Below, piece after piece: positions 1 to 5,674 of a DNA stretch of 5,795 nucleotides. Origin of the DNA: JAXGPP01 sp964436865 (GTDB lineage Bacteria > Planctomycetota > Planctomycetia > Pirellulales > Thermoguttaceae); NCBI GenBank assembly GCA_964436865.1, contig CAYTFK010000398.1:1-5795 (forward strand), in the 5' to 3' direction. A program made the position numbers and the translations under genes. Position 1 is the first letter of the stretch; every line of letters begins with the position of its first letter. The notes beneath the pieces were generated by a model. It saw only the letters and a program-made list of their open reading frames with translations. It was not told where the DNA came from and ran no database searches.

Positions 1-707
1 ATGCAGATGCGGGGGCGCATAAACCGGGTGAGGTCAGCCAGACAGATCGGCATGTCCTGGTGGAACACGTTGCGCTTCTCGATGACGCCCATGTAATTCT
101 TCATGCACAGCGTCGAAGTGGCGAGCCGGTGATGCTTGATAATCGGGACATTGATCACCAGATCGCACTCGAGGATGGCGGGAAAAATGGGAATGCTCTT
201 GACCTTCTCGCCCTTGATTGCCGTTTCCTTGAAGCGGGTTTTGTCGAGGAACAAGACCTCCGCGCCGAGCGGTTTGACGGCTGCGGCAATGCCGCTGGAG
301 ACGTACGTCTTGGCGGCGATGTCGCAGGGATTGTCGCCGACCTTGACCGCCTTGGCGCCGGCATCGAAGCAGAGCTTCACAAGCGCGGCCACGACATCGG
401 GATTGGTGTTGGCCGCCTGTTCCGGTGTGCGATCCCAGCCGATATTCGGCTTCACCCAGACGACGTCGCCCCGCTTGACGAACCGCTGCAACCCTCCCAG
501 TCCGGCAATTGCCTGCTCGGTGAGCTTGATGGCCGCTTGCTTCAACTGCTCTGGAGAGAGGTCCTGCTGCCCGCTCCAGCGCGCAATCGTCATGTCAGCG
601 GGTTGTTGTGCGGCCGCGGCCGTCGGTGCAAGCAGACCCCGGCTGCCCAGAACCGCCGCGCCGGCGGCCGACCCGATGATAAAGTCTCTTCTTGTGAGTC
701 CGCTCAT
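1..707 (-). CDS. DUF362 domain protein with Tat signal, C-terminus outside window
   Basis: The frame reads from an ATG at 707-705 to the left edge with no stop, giving 235 complete codons. AGGAGA (715-720) lies seven bases upstream and supports the start. Residues 4-9 (LTRRDF) followed by a hydrophobic Ala/Gly stretch and an AAA-QQ junction near residue 33 form a twin-arginine signal peptide, so the protein is probably exported folded. The DUF362 core follows: VKPNIGWDRTPEQAANTNP (residues 85-103), a VGDNPCD motif (123-129), VINVPIIKHH (184-193) and MKNYMGV (202-208). The family is usually about 300-320 residues, so some 80 residues are missing beyond the edge. DUF362 proteins often bind or accompany Fe-S clusters, but the biochemical role of this exported type is not established. 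It stands alone here, in the same direction as the transposase remnant behind it. The family call is firm; the function is unknown. Confidence 0.9.
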   Translation of the reverse strand, partial: MSGLTRRDFIIGSAAGAAVLGSRGLLAPTAAAAQQPADMTIARWSGQQDLSPEQLKQAAIKLTEQAIAGLGGLQRFVKRGDVVWVKPNIGWDRTPEQAANTNPDVVAALVKLCFDAGAKAVKVGDNPCDIAAKTYVSSGIAAAVKPLGAEVLFLDKTRFKETAIKGEKVKSIPIFPAILECDLVINVPIIKHHRLATSTLCMKNYMGVIEKRNVFHQDMPICLADLTRFMRPRIC

Positions 708-898
708 GTGAAAATCTCCTGGTGTTCTGGAGCGATAATCCGATCGCCGGAGGGTTGCCTTGAGAACGAGCCGAGGCGGGGGTTGGGGGCGTCGGACGTG
801 CGGGGCCGCAGCGGGCTCGTCTTCCGAGCAACGTGAACTGGGGCACGGGCCCGATTCTACTGGCGAGATGCGGCAGTTGCAACAAAACAGCCGGCACC
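708..898. other. gap between the DUF362 start and the insertion-sequence remnant
   Basis: This roughly 190-base stretch holds the DUF362 leader, its ribosome-binding site and the candidate promoter at 854-882. A minus-strand reading frame from the transposase remnant stays open through it by chance and even overlaps the DUF362 gene. I see no transposase similarity beyond base 952 and no other gene here. Confidence 0.5.
854..882 (-). promoter_or_regulatory. candidate sigma70-like promoter for the DUF362 gene
   Basis: On the minus strand TTGCAA (882-877) and TAGAAT (859-854) are separated by exactly 17 bases, about 147 bases upstream of the DUF362 start codon. It sits just outside the left inverted repeat of the insertion-sequence remnant. 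The match to the E. coli consensus is partial, and planctomycete promoters are poorly characterised, so this is only a candidate. Confidence 0.3.
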
Positions 899-913
899 CC
901 AGCAGTTCCGCAA
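899..913. repeat. left inverted repeat of the insertion-sequence remnant
   Basis: CCAGCAGTTCCGCAA is the exact reverse complement of 1544-1558. The match stops abruptly on the outer side. Confidence 0.75.
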
Positions 914-951
914 CGGGGTGTTGGTGGGTCGAGCGGCGGGTAAGAGCTGTG

Positions 952-1512
952 CTTCCATTGCCCGGCGATTCGTTCGCGGCAGTGTTCGGTCTCGAGGGTG
1001 TGCAGCACCCGCAACGGCTCGGCCACGCCTTCGCAGGAGGTGAATCCCTCGTCGTCCCAGTACTGGACCGTGCGTCGGCCCTCGGTCCACTGGCCGTCGG
1101 CGGCCCGTTGGGAGAAGAGGCCTTGGGCATCCTGAAGCAGCAAGCGATGGTCGCCTTTGACGACGACCACGACATGCTTGTGGTGCTCGAGGCAGAAGTT
1201 GATGAAGGGGGCTTCGAAGTACAGGCTATCGCCGGCCACGGCGTCGAAATAGCGGGAATAGTCGAGGAAGACCCGCTCCAGCAGCCGCTTGGCGGCGGGC
1301 ACTTCCCCTTCGCCGGGCCGTTGGAGTTCGACGTCCAAGGGGATCGCCAGCGGCTGGCCGATCAGGTGGCAGACGACGCCCCGATGATAGTATTCGACGA
1401 CCTCCCGGTCACCAATGGTCAAGGGAATCACCGGCTCACGCCGGGAATCGGTCAACCGGGCGGCCGGATCGAATGTGTCCCGACGCCCTGCCTGTGCGGC
1501 AAACCGAGTCAA
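952..1512 (-). pseudogene. truncated IS4-type DDE transposase
   Basis: A minus-strand frame, open from about 1584, carries the central part of a transposase family common in planctomycetes. Visible blocks are IGDREVVEYYHRGVVCHL (from 1416 down), a PGEGEV...AAKRLLERVF helix, AGDSLYFEAPFINFCL with the second catalytic aspartate (codon near 1230), VVVVKGDHRLLLQDAQGLF, and TLETEHCRERIAGQWK ending at 952. After that lysine the family resemblance stops, so the C-terminal part with the catalytic glutamate is gone. The N-terminal part with the first aspartate and its usual Cys-rich stretch is also missing or unrecognisable. No ATG start is available; the nearest is a TTG at 1512-1510. Two of three catalytic acids are absent, so it should be inactive. 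It separates DUF362 from the ThiH-like gene. Confidence 0.8.
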
Positions 1513-1543
1513 AAAAACACTTACGGCTTCAGAGACCGCCTGC

Positions 1544-1558
1544 TTGCGGAACTGCTGG
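1544..1558. repeat. right inverted repeat of the insertion-sequence remnant
   Basis: TTGCGGAACTGCTGG is the exact reverse complement of 899-913. It lies about 37 bases before the start codon of the ThiH-like gene, so the old element reaches almost to that gene and may have replaced its original upstream region. Confidence 0.75.
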
Positions 1559-1595
1559 CTACCGAGTGGCGGCCGGCGAAAGTATCATCCATTCC

Positions 1596-2942
1596 ATGGA
1601 TTCGCTCGCCTCGTTCCTGCCGTTCATCCGCGCGGTCGACGCCCACGCGTCGCATCGGCTGGCGCTCGCCGAGCGCGCTCAGGCTCTGTTGGCGGAATCG
1701 TCACAGTCGCCCGATGCGGAACGGCTTGCGCTGGCCGATCGCCTTGAACGCTGGCGCTACCAACACTGGGGAGAGCGAGTTTGCGCGTGGACCGGCGAAG
1801 ATCAGCAGCTTTCCGACGCCCTCGACCTGGCCGCCAGCCGGCTGCGGGGCGGCCCGGCGCGCCCGCCCCGGCAGAGCCGCTTGGCCGTGGCGGCGCGAGA
1901 TGACGACCCGGCGCACGCAGAGGCGTTCCGCTGGCTCGACCCGGCCACCGATCTCGAACAACTGACCGCTCGCGCGGCGGAACTGACCGCGCGCCATTTC
2001 TCCGTTTCTCGGCCGGATGGAACGTCGGCCCGCCGGATGCACCTCTACGCGCCCATCTACCTTGCCAGCGACTGCGTAAACGATTGCCCCTATTGTGGAT
2101 TCGGCCACGCCCTCGATATCCCCCGCCGCCGGTTGAGTGTCGACGAGGTTCGGCACGAGGCCGGCATCCTGCGTGGCCGCGGCATTCGCAACGTTCTCCT
2201 CGTGGCGGGCGACTTCCCCGCTCACATCACCACCGGGTATTTGGGCGAAATTGTCGGCAGCTTGCGCGATTCGGGAATGACCGTGGCCATTGAGATCGCC
2301 CCGCAGAGCACGGCTTCCTATCGAGCGCTGGTGGCCGCCGGAGTGTGCGGTCTCACCCTCTACCAGGAGACGTACGACGAGAAGCTCTACGCGACCTATC
2401 ACCGCCGCGGGCCCAAGGCATCGTTCCCCTGGCGTCTGGAAGCTCCCGAGCGGGCTGCCGAGGCCGGCATGCCTCGCCTTGGCCTGGGCATTCTGCTCGG
2501 ACTGGCCGACGCGGCCGACGATCTCCGCAGGTTGATTCGCCACGCCGAGTATCTCCGCCATCGCTTTCGCGATCGCGCGCTGGCCTTCAGCTTGCCCCGA
2601 ATCCACGACGCGCCACCTCGTTTCCACATCCCCTTTCCGGTCGCCGATGAGACATTCATCCGGCTCTGCTGCGTGTTGCGGATTGCCTTCCCCGCGGCCG
2701 AACTGGTGCTCTCCACCCGCGAGCCCGCCGAATTGCGGAACCGGCTCGCCCGGATCTGCATCACCGAAATGAGCGCCGGCAGTTCGACCGCGCCCGGCGG
2801 CTATAGTGAGCCGGCTACCCGCGGCGGCCAGCAGTTCCCGATCGCCGACCACCGCCCTCCCCGCGAGGTCGCCGGGTGGCTCGCCGATCGCGGCTTCTCC
2901 GTCGATTTCGGCGGAGACGCCCTGCATTCGAATGCCCGTTAG
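1596..2942 (+). CDS. thiH: radical SAM protein, ThiH-like (2-iminoacetate synthase type)
   Basis: This 448-residue protein has the hallmark radical-SAM cluster motif C160-VND-C164-PY-C167-GF, where three cysteines hold the [4Fe-4S] that cleaves S-adenosylmethionine. The lead-in MHLYAPIYLAS and the later blocks YQETYDEKLYATYH (about 256-269), GPKASFPWRLEAPERAAEAGM, GLGILLGLAD (about 296-305), AFSLPRI, STREPAELR, MSAGSSTAPGGY (about 392-403) and FPIADHRPPREV match the ThiH/HydG subfamily. ThiH splits tyrosine into dehydroglycine and p-cresol for the thiamin thiazole. The C-terminus lacks the extra cysteines of HydG, which favours ThiH. ThiH is usually near 370-380 residues; here about 150 residues precede the cluster motif. 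ATG 1596 is preferred over the in-frame ATG 1473, because the longer version would run through the insertion-sequence remnant. No good ribosome-binding site is seen, and no other thi gene is in view. Confidence 0.82.
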   Translation: MDSLASFLPFIRAVDAHASHRLALAERAQALLAESSQSPDAERLALADRLERWRYQHWGERVCAWTGEDQQLSDALDLAASRLRGGPARPPRQSRLAVAARDDDPAHAEAFRWLDPATDLEQLTARAAELTARHFSVSRPDGTSARRMHLYAPIYLASDCVNDCPYCGFGHALDIPRRRLSVDEVRHEAGILRGRGIRNVLLVAGDFPAHITTGYLGEIVGSLRDSGMTVAIEIAPQSTASYRALVAAGVCGLTLYQETYDEKLYATYHRRGPKASFPWRLEAPERAAEAGMPRLGLGILLGLADAADDLRRLIRHAEYLRHRFRDRALAFSLPRIHDAPPRFHIPFPVADETFIRLCCVLRIAFPAAELVLSTREPAELRNRLARICITEMSAGSSTAPGGYSEPATRGGQQFPIADHRPPREVAGWLADRGFSVDFGGDALHSNAR

Positions 2943-3228
2943 CACACGATACCCCAACTTCTAAAAACGGAACCTGCGGCTGCTCACTCTCTGGCAGACA
3001 GTGCATACTGAATAGGCAGATCACCCATTCGGATTTAGCCGCGGGCTCTTGCCGTTTTTCCTAATTCCATGCCGCCTATGGGCTTAAGCGATGCACGGAC
3101 ATTTGGACACAATCGAACGGCACGCCCCATGCTAATGCCGCCGATCAAGACTCGTCGACCATTGCCGGGTTATCGGTACGGCTTGAGAGTCGAACGAGCC
3201 TCCCGCCGCGTGGCAGAACCGAACATCC

Positions 3229-3257
3229 TTGTACTCCGTGTGGGGGCATGATAGATT
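3229..3257 (+). promoter_or_regulatory. candidate sigma70-like promoter for the DUF1559-lipoprotein pair
   Basis: TTGTAC (3229-3234) and TAGATT (3252-3257) are separated by 17 bases and lie about 90 bases upstream of the DUF1559 start. Spacing is ideal; the -35 hexamer is weak (three of six consensus bases) and the -10 is fair (four of six). Confidence 0.35.
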
Positions 3258-3332
3258 AGCACTGGCCTACCGGGGGATATTTCCTCGCCTGCCTGCGTTG
3301 TTTTACATCCTTCACTCCTTCCGTTGTCTCTC

Positions 3333-3340
3333 AAGGGGGA
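3333..3340 (+). promoter_or_regulatory. ribosome-binding site of the DUF1559 gene
   Basis: AAGGGGGA sits seven bases before the ATG at 3348. It lies inside the longer reading frame that could begin at a TTG at 3324, so it decides the start in favour of 3348. Confidence 0.75.
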
Positions 3341-3347
3341 CCTGCTC

Positions 3348-4385
3348 ATGTTCCAGTACCGCTCTCCGTCTGTCTCGGGCGACCGATCGGTGTTTCGCCG
3401 GCGCGGTTTTACGCTGGTCGAACTTCTGGTGGTCATCGCCATCATTGGTATCTTGATCGCTTTGCTGTTGCCGGCCGTTCAGGCCGCTCGCGAAGCCGCC
3501 CGGCGATCGCAGTGCACCAACAATCTCAAGCAGATTGGTTTGGCGATGCACAACTACCACGACACCCACAAGGTGCTCCCGCTCGGTTCCTTCAACCTCC
3601 GCGAGCAGTGGCCTTCGAGCGGTTCAAATTGGCGCGCGCTGATCCTGCCCTTCATGGAGCAGTCCAGCGTCCACGATCAGCTCTCGTTCTCGGCGTCTTC
3701 TTGGTTCATGGCCAGAGACCCAAACGGAGGGACTGACGCCCTGAAAGGCAACTTGGTCTTGAAGCGGCTCATGATCAACGCCTACCGCTGCCCGTCGTGC
3801 GCGGAAGACCCATTCGAGAACTTTCCCAGCGCAAACAACGACGCAGGAACGTTGGTGGTCAACTACGCGGGCATTTCGGGTGCGGCCCGACCCGTGCCGG
3901 GACTTGATCCGAATTTCGGCACCAAGGATTGTGGCCACGGCTGGGGATGCAACAACGGCATGCTGGCGCCCAACGAATCCTTCAAACTCGCCGCCTGCAC
4001 CGACGGCACATCGAACACGATGCTCCTCGGCGAGCAGTCGTCGATCCTCCAGCCCAATGCTACTACAGCGCCGCGAACGATTTCCTCGAACTATTACGGC
4101 GGCTGGTATGGCAGCCGCCATCCGCGTCCGACCTTGGATGCCAACTGCAGCGACCTGTGGCAGACCGGAACGACCTGCATCCGCTACGCCATCAACCTCA
4201 AGATCGCCGCGATCGGGGCGGAAGCGCCGTACCGCAGCAACACGGTGCTCAATTCGCGCCATCCGGGCGGCGTCAATGTCTGCCTGACCGACGGCAGCGT
4301 GCGGTTCGTCGCCGAGACGATCGACTTCGAAAACCTCAAGCGGATGGCCTGCCGCCGCGATGGTATGACGGTCACGATGGACTGA
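3348..4385 (+). CDS. DUF1559 protein with type IV pilin-like N-terminus (H-X9-DG type)
   Basis: A 345-residue protein. A 20-residue basic leader ends in RRRG, then FTLVELLVVIAIIGILIALL forms the class III signal and hydrophobic helix, with Glu at mature position 5 as in type IV pilins and type II secretion pseudopilins. A prepilin peptidase should cut between G20 and F21. The sequences PAVQAAREAARRSQC and NNLKQIGLAMHNYHD (about 42-72) are the DUF1559 signature. Further on are TDGTSNTMLLGEQS (about 217-230) and RHPGGVNVCLTDGSVRFV (about 303-320), which is the H-X9-DG motif. Several cysteines (for example in CPSC and KDCGHGWGC) suggest disulfides outside the cytoplasm. Planctomycetes carry dozens to hundreds of these proteins; they are thought to be surface or envelope pseudopilins of unknown substrate. 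The lipoprotein gene follows 38 bases downstream, a typical pairing. Confidence 0.95.
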   Translation: MFQYRSPSVSGDRSVFRRRGFTLVELLVVIAIIGILIALLLPAVQAAREAARRSQCTNNLKQIGLAMHNYHDTHKVLPLGSFNLREQWPSSGSNWRALILPFMEQSSVHDQLSFSASSWFMARDPNGGTDALKGNLVLKRLMINAYRCPSCAEDPFENFPSANNDAGTLVVNYAGISGAARPVPGLDPNFGTKDCGHGWGCNNGMLAPNESFKLAACTDGTSNTMLLGEQSSILQPNATTAPRTISSNYYGGWYGSRHPRPTLDANCSDLWQTGTTCIRYAINLKIAAIGAEAPYRSNTVLNSRHPGGVNVCLTDGSVRFVAETIDFENLKRMACRRDGMTVTMD

Positions 4386-4423
4386 ACAACGCGGAATCCA
4401 ACCTGCTACCGGGAGATAGTCTG

Positions 4424-4816
4424 ATGATGATCGGTTTCAAGAGGTGTGCGGCGGTGCTTGTCCTGGCGGTTCTGGTCGTCGGCTGCGGCGAATCGGGACC
4501 ACCCACCGGCACAGTCAAGGGCAAACTCACCGTCAACGGCCAGCCTTACGGCGATGCGGCAGTGGTCTTCCTCGGCACCGGAACGGGACAGGTCGGCCAG
4601 GCTGACCTCCAGCCCGACGGCAGCTTCCAGATGGCCCAGCCGCTGCCGGCCGGCAAGTACACGGTTTTCCTCTCGCCCAAGATCGTTGATACGGACGAGC
4701 CGACGCCGATCGTCATCGACAAGAAGGTGCCCGAGAAGTTCTGGAACGAAGGCACCAGCGGCGTGACCGTCGATGTCGCCGAGGGCGAAAACGACATCCC
4801 CATCGACCTCAAGTAG
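4424..4816 (+). CDS. small lipoprotein with carboxypeptidase-regulatory-like (transthyretin-like) domain
   Basis: A 130-residue protein. The N-terminus MMIGFKRCAAVLVLAVLVVGC is a lipoprotein signal with a VVGC lipobox and lipidation at C21. After a short PPTG linker come GTVKGKLTVNGQPYGDAAVV (about 28-47), DGSF and LPAGKYTVFLSPK, the strand pattern of a small beta-sandwich of the carboxypeptidase-regulatory/transthyretin-like type. The tail (IPIDLK) is typical of planctomycete members. GGGAG (4411-4415) is eight bases before ATG 4424; a second ATG at 4427 is a less well spaced alternative. It follows the DUF1559 gene by 38 bases and is probably co-transcribed. It should be anchored in the membrane facing the periplasm or outside. 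The function is not known; an accessory role to the pilin-like partner is inferred from the recurrent pairing. Confidence 0.9.
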   Translation: MMIGFKRCAAVLVLAVLVVGCGESGPPTGTVKGKLTVNGQPYGDAAVVFLGTGTGQVGQADLQPDGSFQMAQPLPAGKYTVFLSPKIVDTDEPTPIVIDKKVPEKFWNEGTSGVTVDVAEGENDIPIDLK

Positions 4817-4849
4817 TCGCGATCGCGAGTTTGATCGCCACAAATTCGT

Positions 4850-4888
4850 TCGGGTGTCAGGGCCAGGGCTGGGGGCCATGACACCCGA
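4850..4888. terminator. hairpin terminator after the DUF1559-lipoprotein pair
   Basis: CGGGTGTCA (4851-4859) pairs perfectly with TGACACCCG (4879-4887), and a T-A pair extends it to 10 bp. Two GGCC blocks (4861-4864 and 4874-4877) can pair within the loop. It is followed by CGTTTCTT, a modest T-rich tract. It lies 34 bases after the lipoprotein stop and also faces the end of the toxin-antitoxin remnants on the other strand, so it could serve both sides. A dispersed repeat-type palindrome is an alternative. Confidence 0.6.
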
Positions 4889-4971
4889 GTCGTTTCTTGG
4901 TTGTGCCCGGCTATGATCCCAACTTCCACGAAGCGCGGCAGATGTCTCCCAACGGCTTTTCGATCGTCGAA

Positions 4972-5084
4972 TCAAGGTGAACCAAAAGGATCGACGATTT
5001 CAAGCCCATCCATCCCGTGATGCGCGACGAGGTCCTCGGAATACAGTGCGCATAGATCAAGATGTTCGTGTCAACGGCGTTCAT
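4972..5084 (-). pseudogene. PIN-domain (VapC-type) toxin with internal deletion
   Basis: The ATG at 5084-5082 starts MNAVDTNILIYAH, the first strand of a PIN nuclease with its first catalytic aspartate (D5). Right after this the sequence switches, one frame over, to ALYSEDLVAHHGMDGLEIVDPF followed by GSP and a TGA at 4974-4972. That block is the normal C-terminus of the same family, including the SED acidic motif. About 100 residues between the two ends, carrying the central acidic residues, are missing, and the join is out of frame. As read from its ATG the gene would make 57 residues ending at 4911, with nonsense after residue 14. A full PIN toxin is about 130-145 residues. The start overlaps the end of the antitoxin gene by 14 bases, the classic antitoxin-toxin layout. 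The toxin cannot be functional. Confidence 0.85.
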
Positions 5085-5313
5085 GCAACTCGTCCCTTGT
5101 GAATCGGGGCGCATCGGCCGGCACGGGATTCTGTTGCATCCTGTCGACGACGGCCCTCAGGAGCCGCTTTCTCTCTTCCAAATCAGAGACTTCGGGCGGG
5201 ATGACCGCCGATCTCTGCACAATCAGATCAACTTTCGCTTCCTCGGGAAGATTGCACGCTGTCTCAGGGATGAATGCCCCATTGCGATAGATCGCTTTGA
5301 GCGTGAATGCCAT
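5071..5313 (-). CDS. antitoxin of the AF2212/DUF104 type (partner of the deleted PIN toxin)
   Basis: An 80-residue protein with an ATG at 5313-5311 and AGGAG about eight bases upstream (around 5321-5325). The start MAFTLKAIYRNGAFIPE and the following NLPEEAKVDLIV match the small beta-rich domain of AF2212-like (DUF104) antitoxins, which pair with PIN toxins. The middle is a charged helix (DLEERKRLLRAVVDRMQQNP), and the tail PRFTRDELHERR is the part expected to bind and block the toxin. Length is normal and no key part is missing. The next gene on the strand is the PIN toxin, overlapping by 14 bases, but it carries a large internal deletion, so this is an orphan antitoxin. It could still bind DNA or a related toxin elsewhere. 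Confidence 0.82.
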   Translation of the reverse strand: MAFTLKAIYRNGAFIPETACNLPEEAKVDLIVQRSAVIPPEVSDLEERKRLLRAVVDRMQQNPVPADAPRFTRDELHERR

Positions 5314-5431
5314 GTGTTGTCTCCTGCGGCCCCCCCCTCAAAGGAATCGTAGCATTTCTTGCTGCCCACGTGTAGCCTTCCCGCAGGTTCTGTTTGGCCG
5401 TTGCCGAGACCACAACAGAATACGTCTTCAT
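5264..5431 (-). pseudogene. ParE/RelE-type toxin truncated after about 27 codons
   Basis: The start ATG (5431-5429) overlaps the stop of the upstream antitoxin (ATGA), as in intact parDE pairs. The first codons give MKTYSVVVSATAKQNLREGY followed by TWAARNA, the N-terminal strand and first helix of a ParE/RelE toxin (normally about 95-105 residues). Similarity ends at residue 27 (base about 5351). The frame then continues through the C-run and leader of the next antitoxin and stops at 5266-5264, giving 55 residues in all. The rest of the toxin, including the catalytic or gyrase-binding C-terminal part, is absent, so no activity is expected. Only 38 bases separate the break from the next antitoxin's ATG, so the deletion probably fused two neighbouring modules. 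Confidence 0.8.
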
Positions 5432-5667
5432 TGCTGCGCCGGCACACCGAGTTCCCGCCGAAGCTCGGCGAACACCTCGTCGAGGGGCTGAAATCGCCCC
5501 GCCTCAATATCCTTGAGCCCGGCTTGAATCCCGTCCATCGCCTCGGCACGCTCGCGCTGTAGCGCCCGGATCCCCTCGATGAGCAACTCGCGAGTGGAGC
5601 GGAAATGGCCGCTGGCAAGTTCGCCTTCGACAAATCTCTGCAGATCTTCTGGAAACATCTCGGGCAT
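5428..5667 (-). CDS. ParD-like antitoxin (ribbon-helix-helix type)
   Basis: A 79-residue protein. MPEMFPEDLQRFVEGELASG is the start of the ParD/CC2985-like antitoxin fold, with SGHFRSTRELLIEGIRALQ forming the usual turn and second helix. A charged region (RERAEAMDGIQAGLKDIEAG) then leads to RFQPLDEVFAELRRELG, the toxin-binding tail. The start is fixed by a strong GAGGAGGAG (5675-5683) seven bases upstream; an in-frame GTG at 5742 would give a longer, less likely product. The toxin start codon overlaps this gene's stop by four bases. The gene is complete, but its toxin is truncated, so it is an orphan antitoxin. ParD proteins bind their own promoter, so autoregulation is likely by family. Confidence 0.85.
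   Translation of the reverse strand: MPEMFPEDLQRFVEGELASGHFRSTRELLIEGIRALQRERAEAMDGIQAGLKDIEAGRFQPLDEVFAELRRELGVPAQQ
5475..5524. repeat. near-identical direct repeat, copy 1
   Basis: These 50 bases match 5744-5793 at 46 positions in the same orientation, 269 bases apart. They encode the KDIEAGRFQPLDE region of the complete ParD-like antitoxin. Confidence 0.85.
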
Positions 5668-5674
5668 CGGTCGG

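Larger units (their letters stand above)
899..1558 (-). mobile_element. degenerate insertion sequence with 15-bp inverted ends
   Basis: A perfect 15-bp inverted repeat (899-913 against 1544-1558) brackets a 660-base segment that contains the middle of a DDE transposase. Everything recognisable as transposase lies inside the repeat, which suggests these are the ends, or end-proximal parts, of the element. Complete elements with this transposase type are considerably longer (about 1.3-1.5 kb), so internal DNA has been lost. I could not find a target-site duplication next to the repeats. The repeat and the transposase core are directly visible; the exact element boundaries are inferred. Confidence 0.6.
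2943..3347. other. intergenic region between the ThiH-like and DUF1559 genes
   Basis: About 400 bases without a convincing gene; the short frames here lack ribosome-binding sites and family resemblance. It contains an AAAAACGG / CCGTTTTT inverted pair (2963-2970 and 3051-3058), 80 bases apart, the second arm ending in a T run. A weak terminator for the ThiH-like gene is possible, but the local hairpin is poor. A candidate promoter lies at 3229-3257. It is less GC-rich than the flanking genes. Confidence 0.5.

Noticed and set aside
60..836. Plus-strand open frame of 258 codons
   Set aside because: It is antisense to the DUF362 gene, which has a signal peptide, ribosome-binding site and family motifs.
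595..951. Continuation of the transposase frame toward and into the DUF362 gene
   Set aside because: The frame stays open by chance; family similarity ends at about 952, and the rest is Pro/Arg-rich and overlaps a real gene.
1473..1595. N-terminal extension of the ThiH-like protein from the ATG at 1473
   Set aside because: These 41 codons overlap the transposase remnant and its inverted repeat, have no ribosome-binding site, and look like nothing in the family.
760..1965. Long plus-strand open frame of 401 codons
   Set aside because: It is antisense to the transposase remnant and then runs out of frame into the ThiH-like gene. The protein resembles no family and is explained by high GC content.
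1701..2957. Minus-strand open frame of 418 codons
   Set aside because: It is antisense to the ThiH-like gene, whose conserved motifs clearly mark the real strand. The translation is low-complexity Gly/Ala/Arg-rich.
3040..3060. Possible terminator after the ThiH-like gene (short GC stem then TTTTT)
   Set aside because: The local stem is only three or four base pairs. The longer pairing with 2963-2970 would need an 80-base loop.
3624..4262. Minus-strand open frame of 212 codons
   Set aside because: It is antisense to the DUF1559 gene and has no family resemblance.
4911..5114. A 67-codon protein read from the ATG at 5114
   Set aside because: It is the frameshifted reading of the deleted PIN toxin. 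Only MNAVDTNILIYAH is meaningful, and the true start is 5084.
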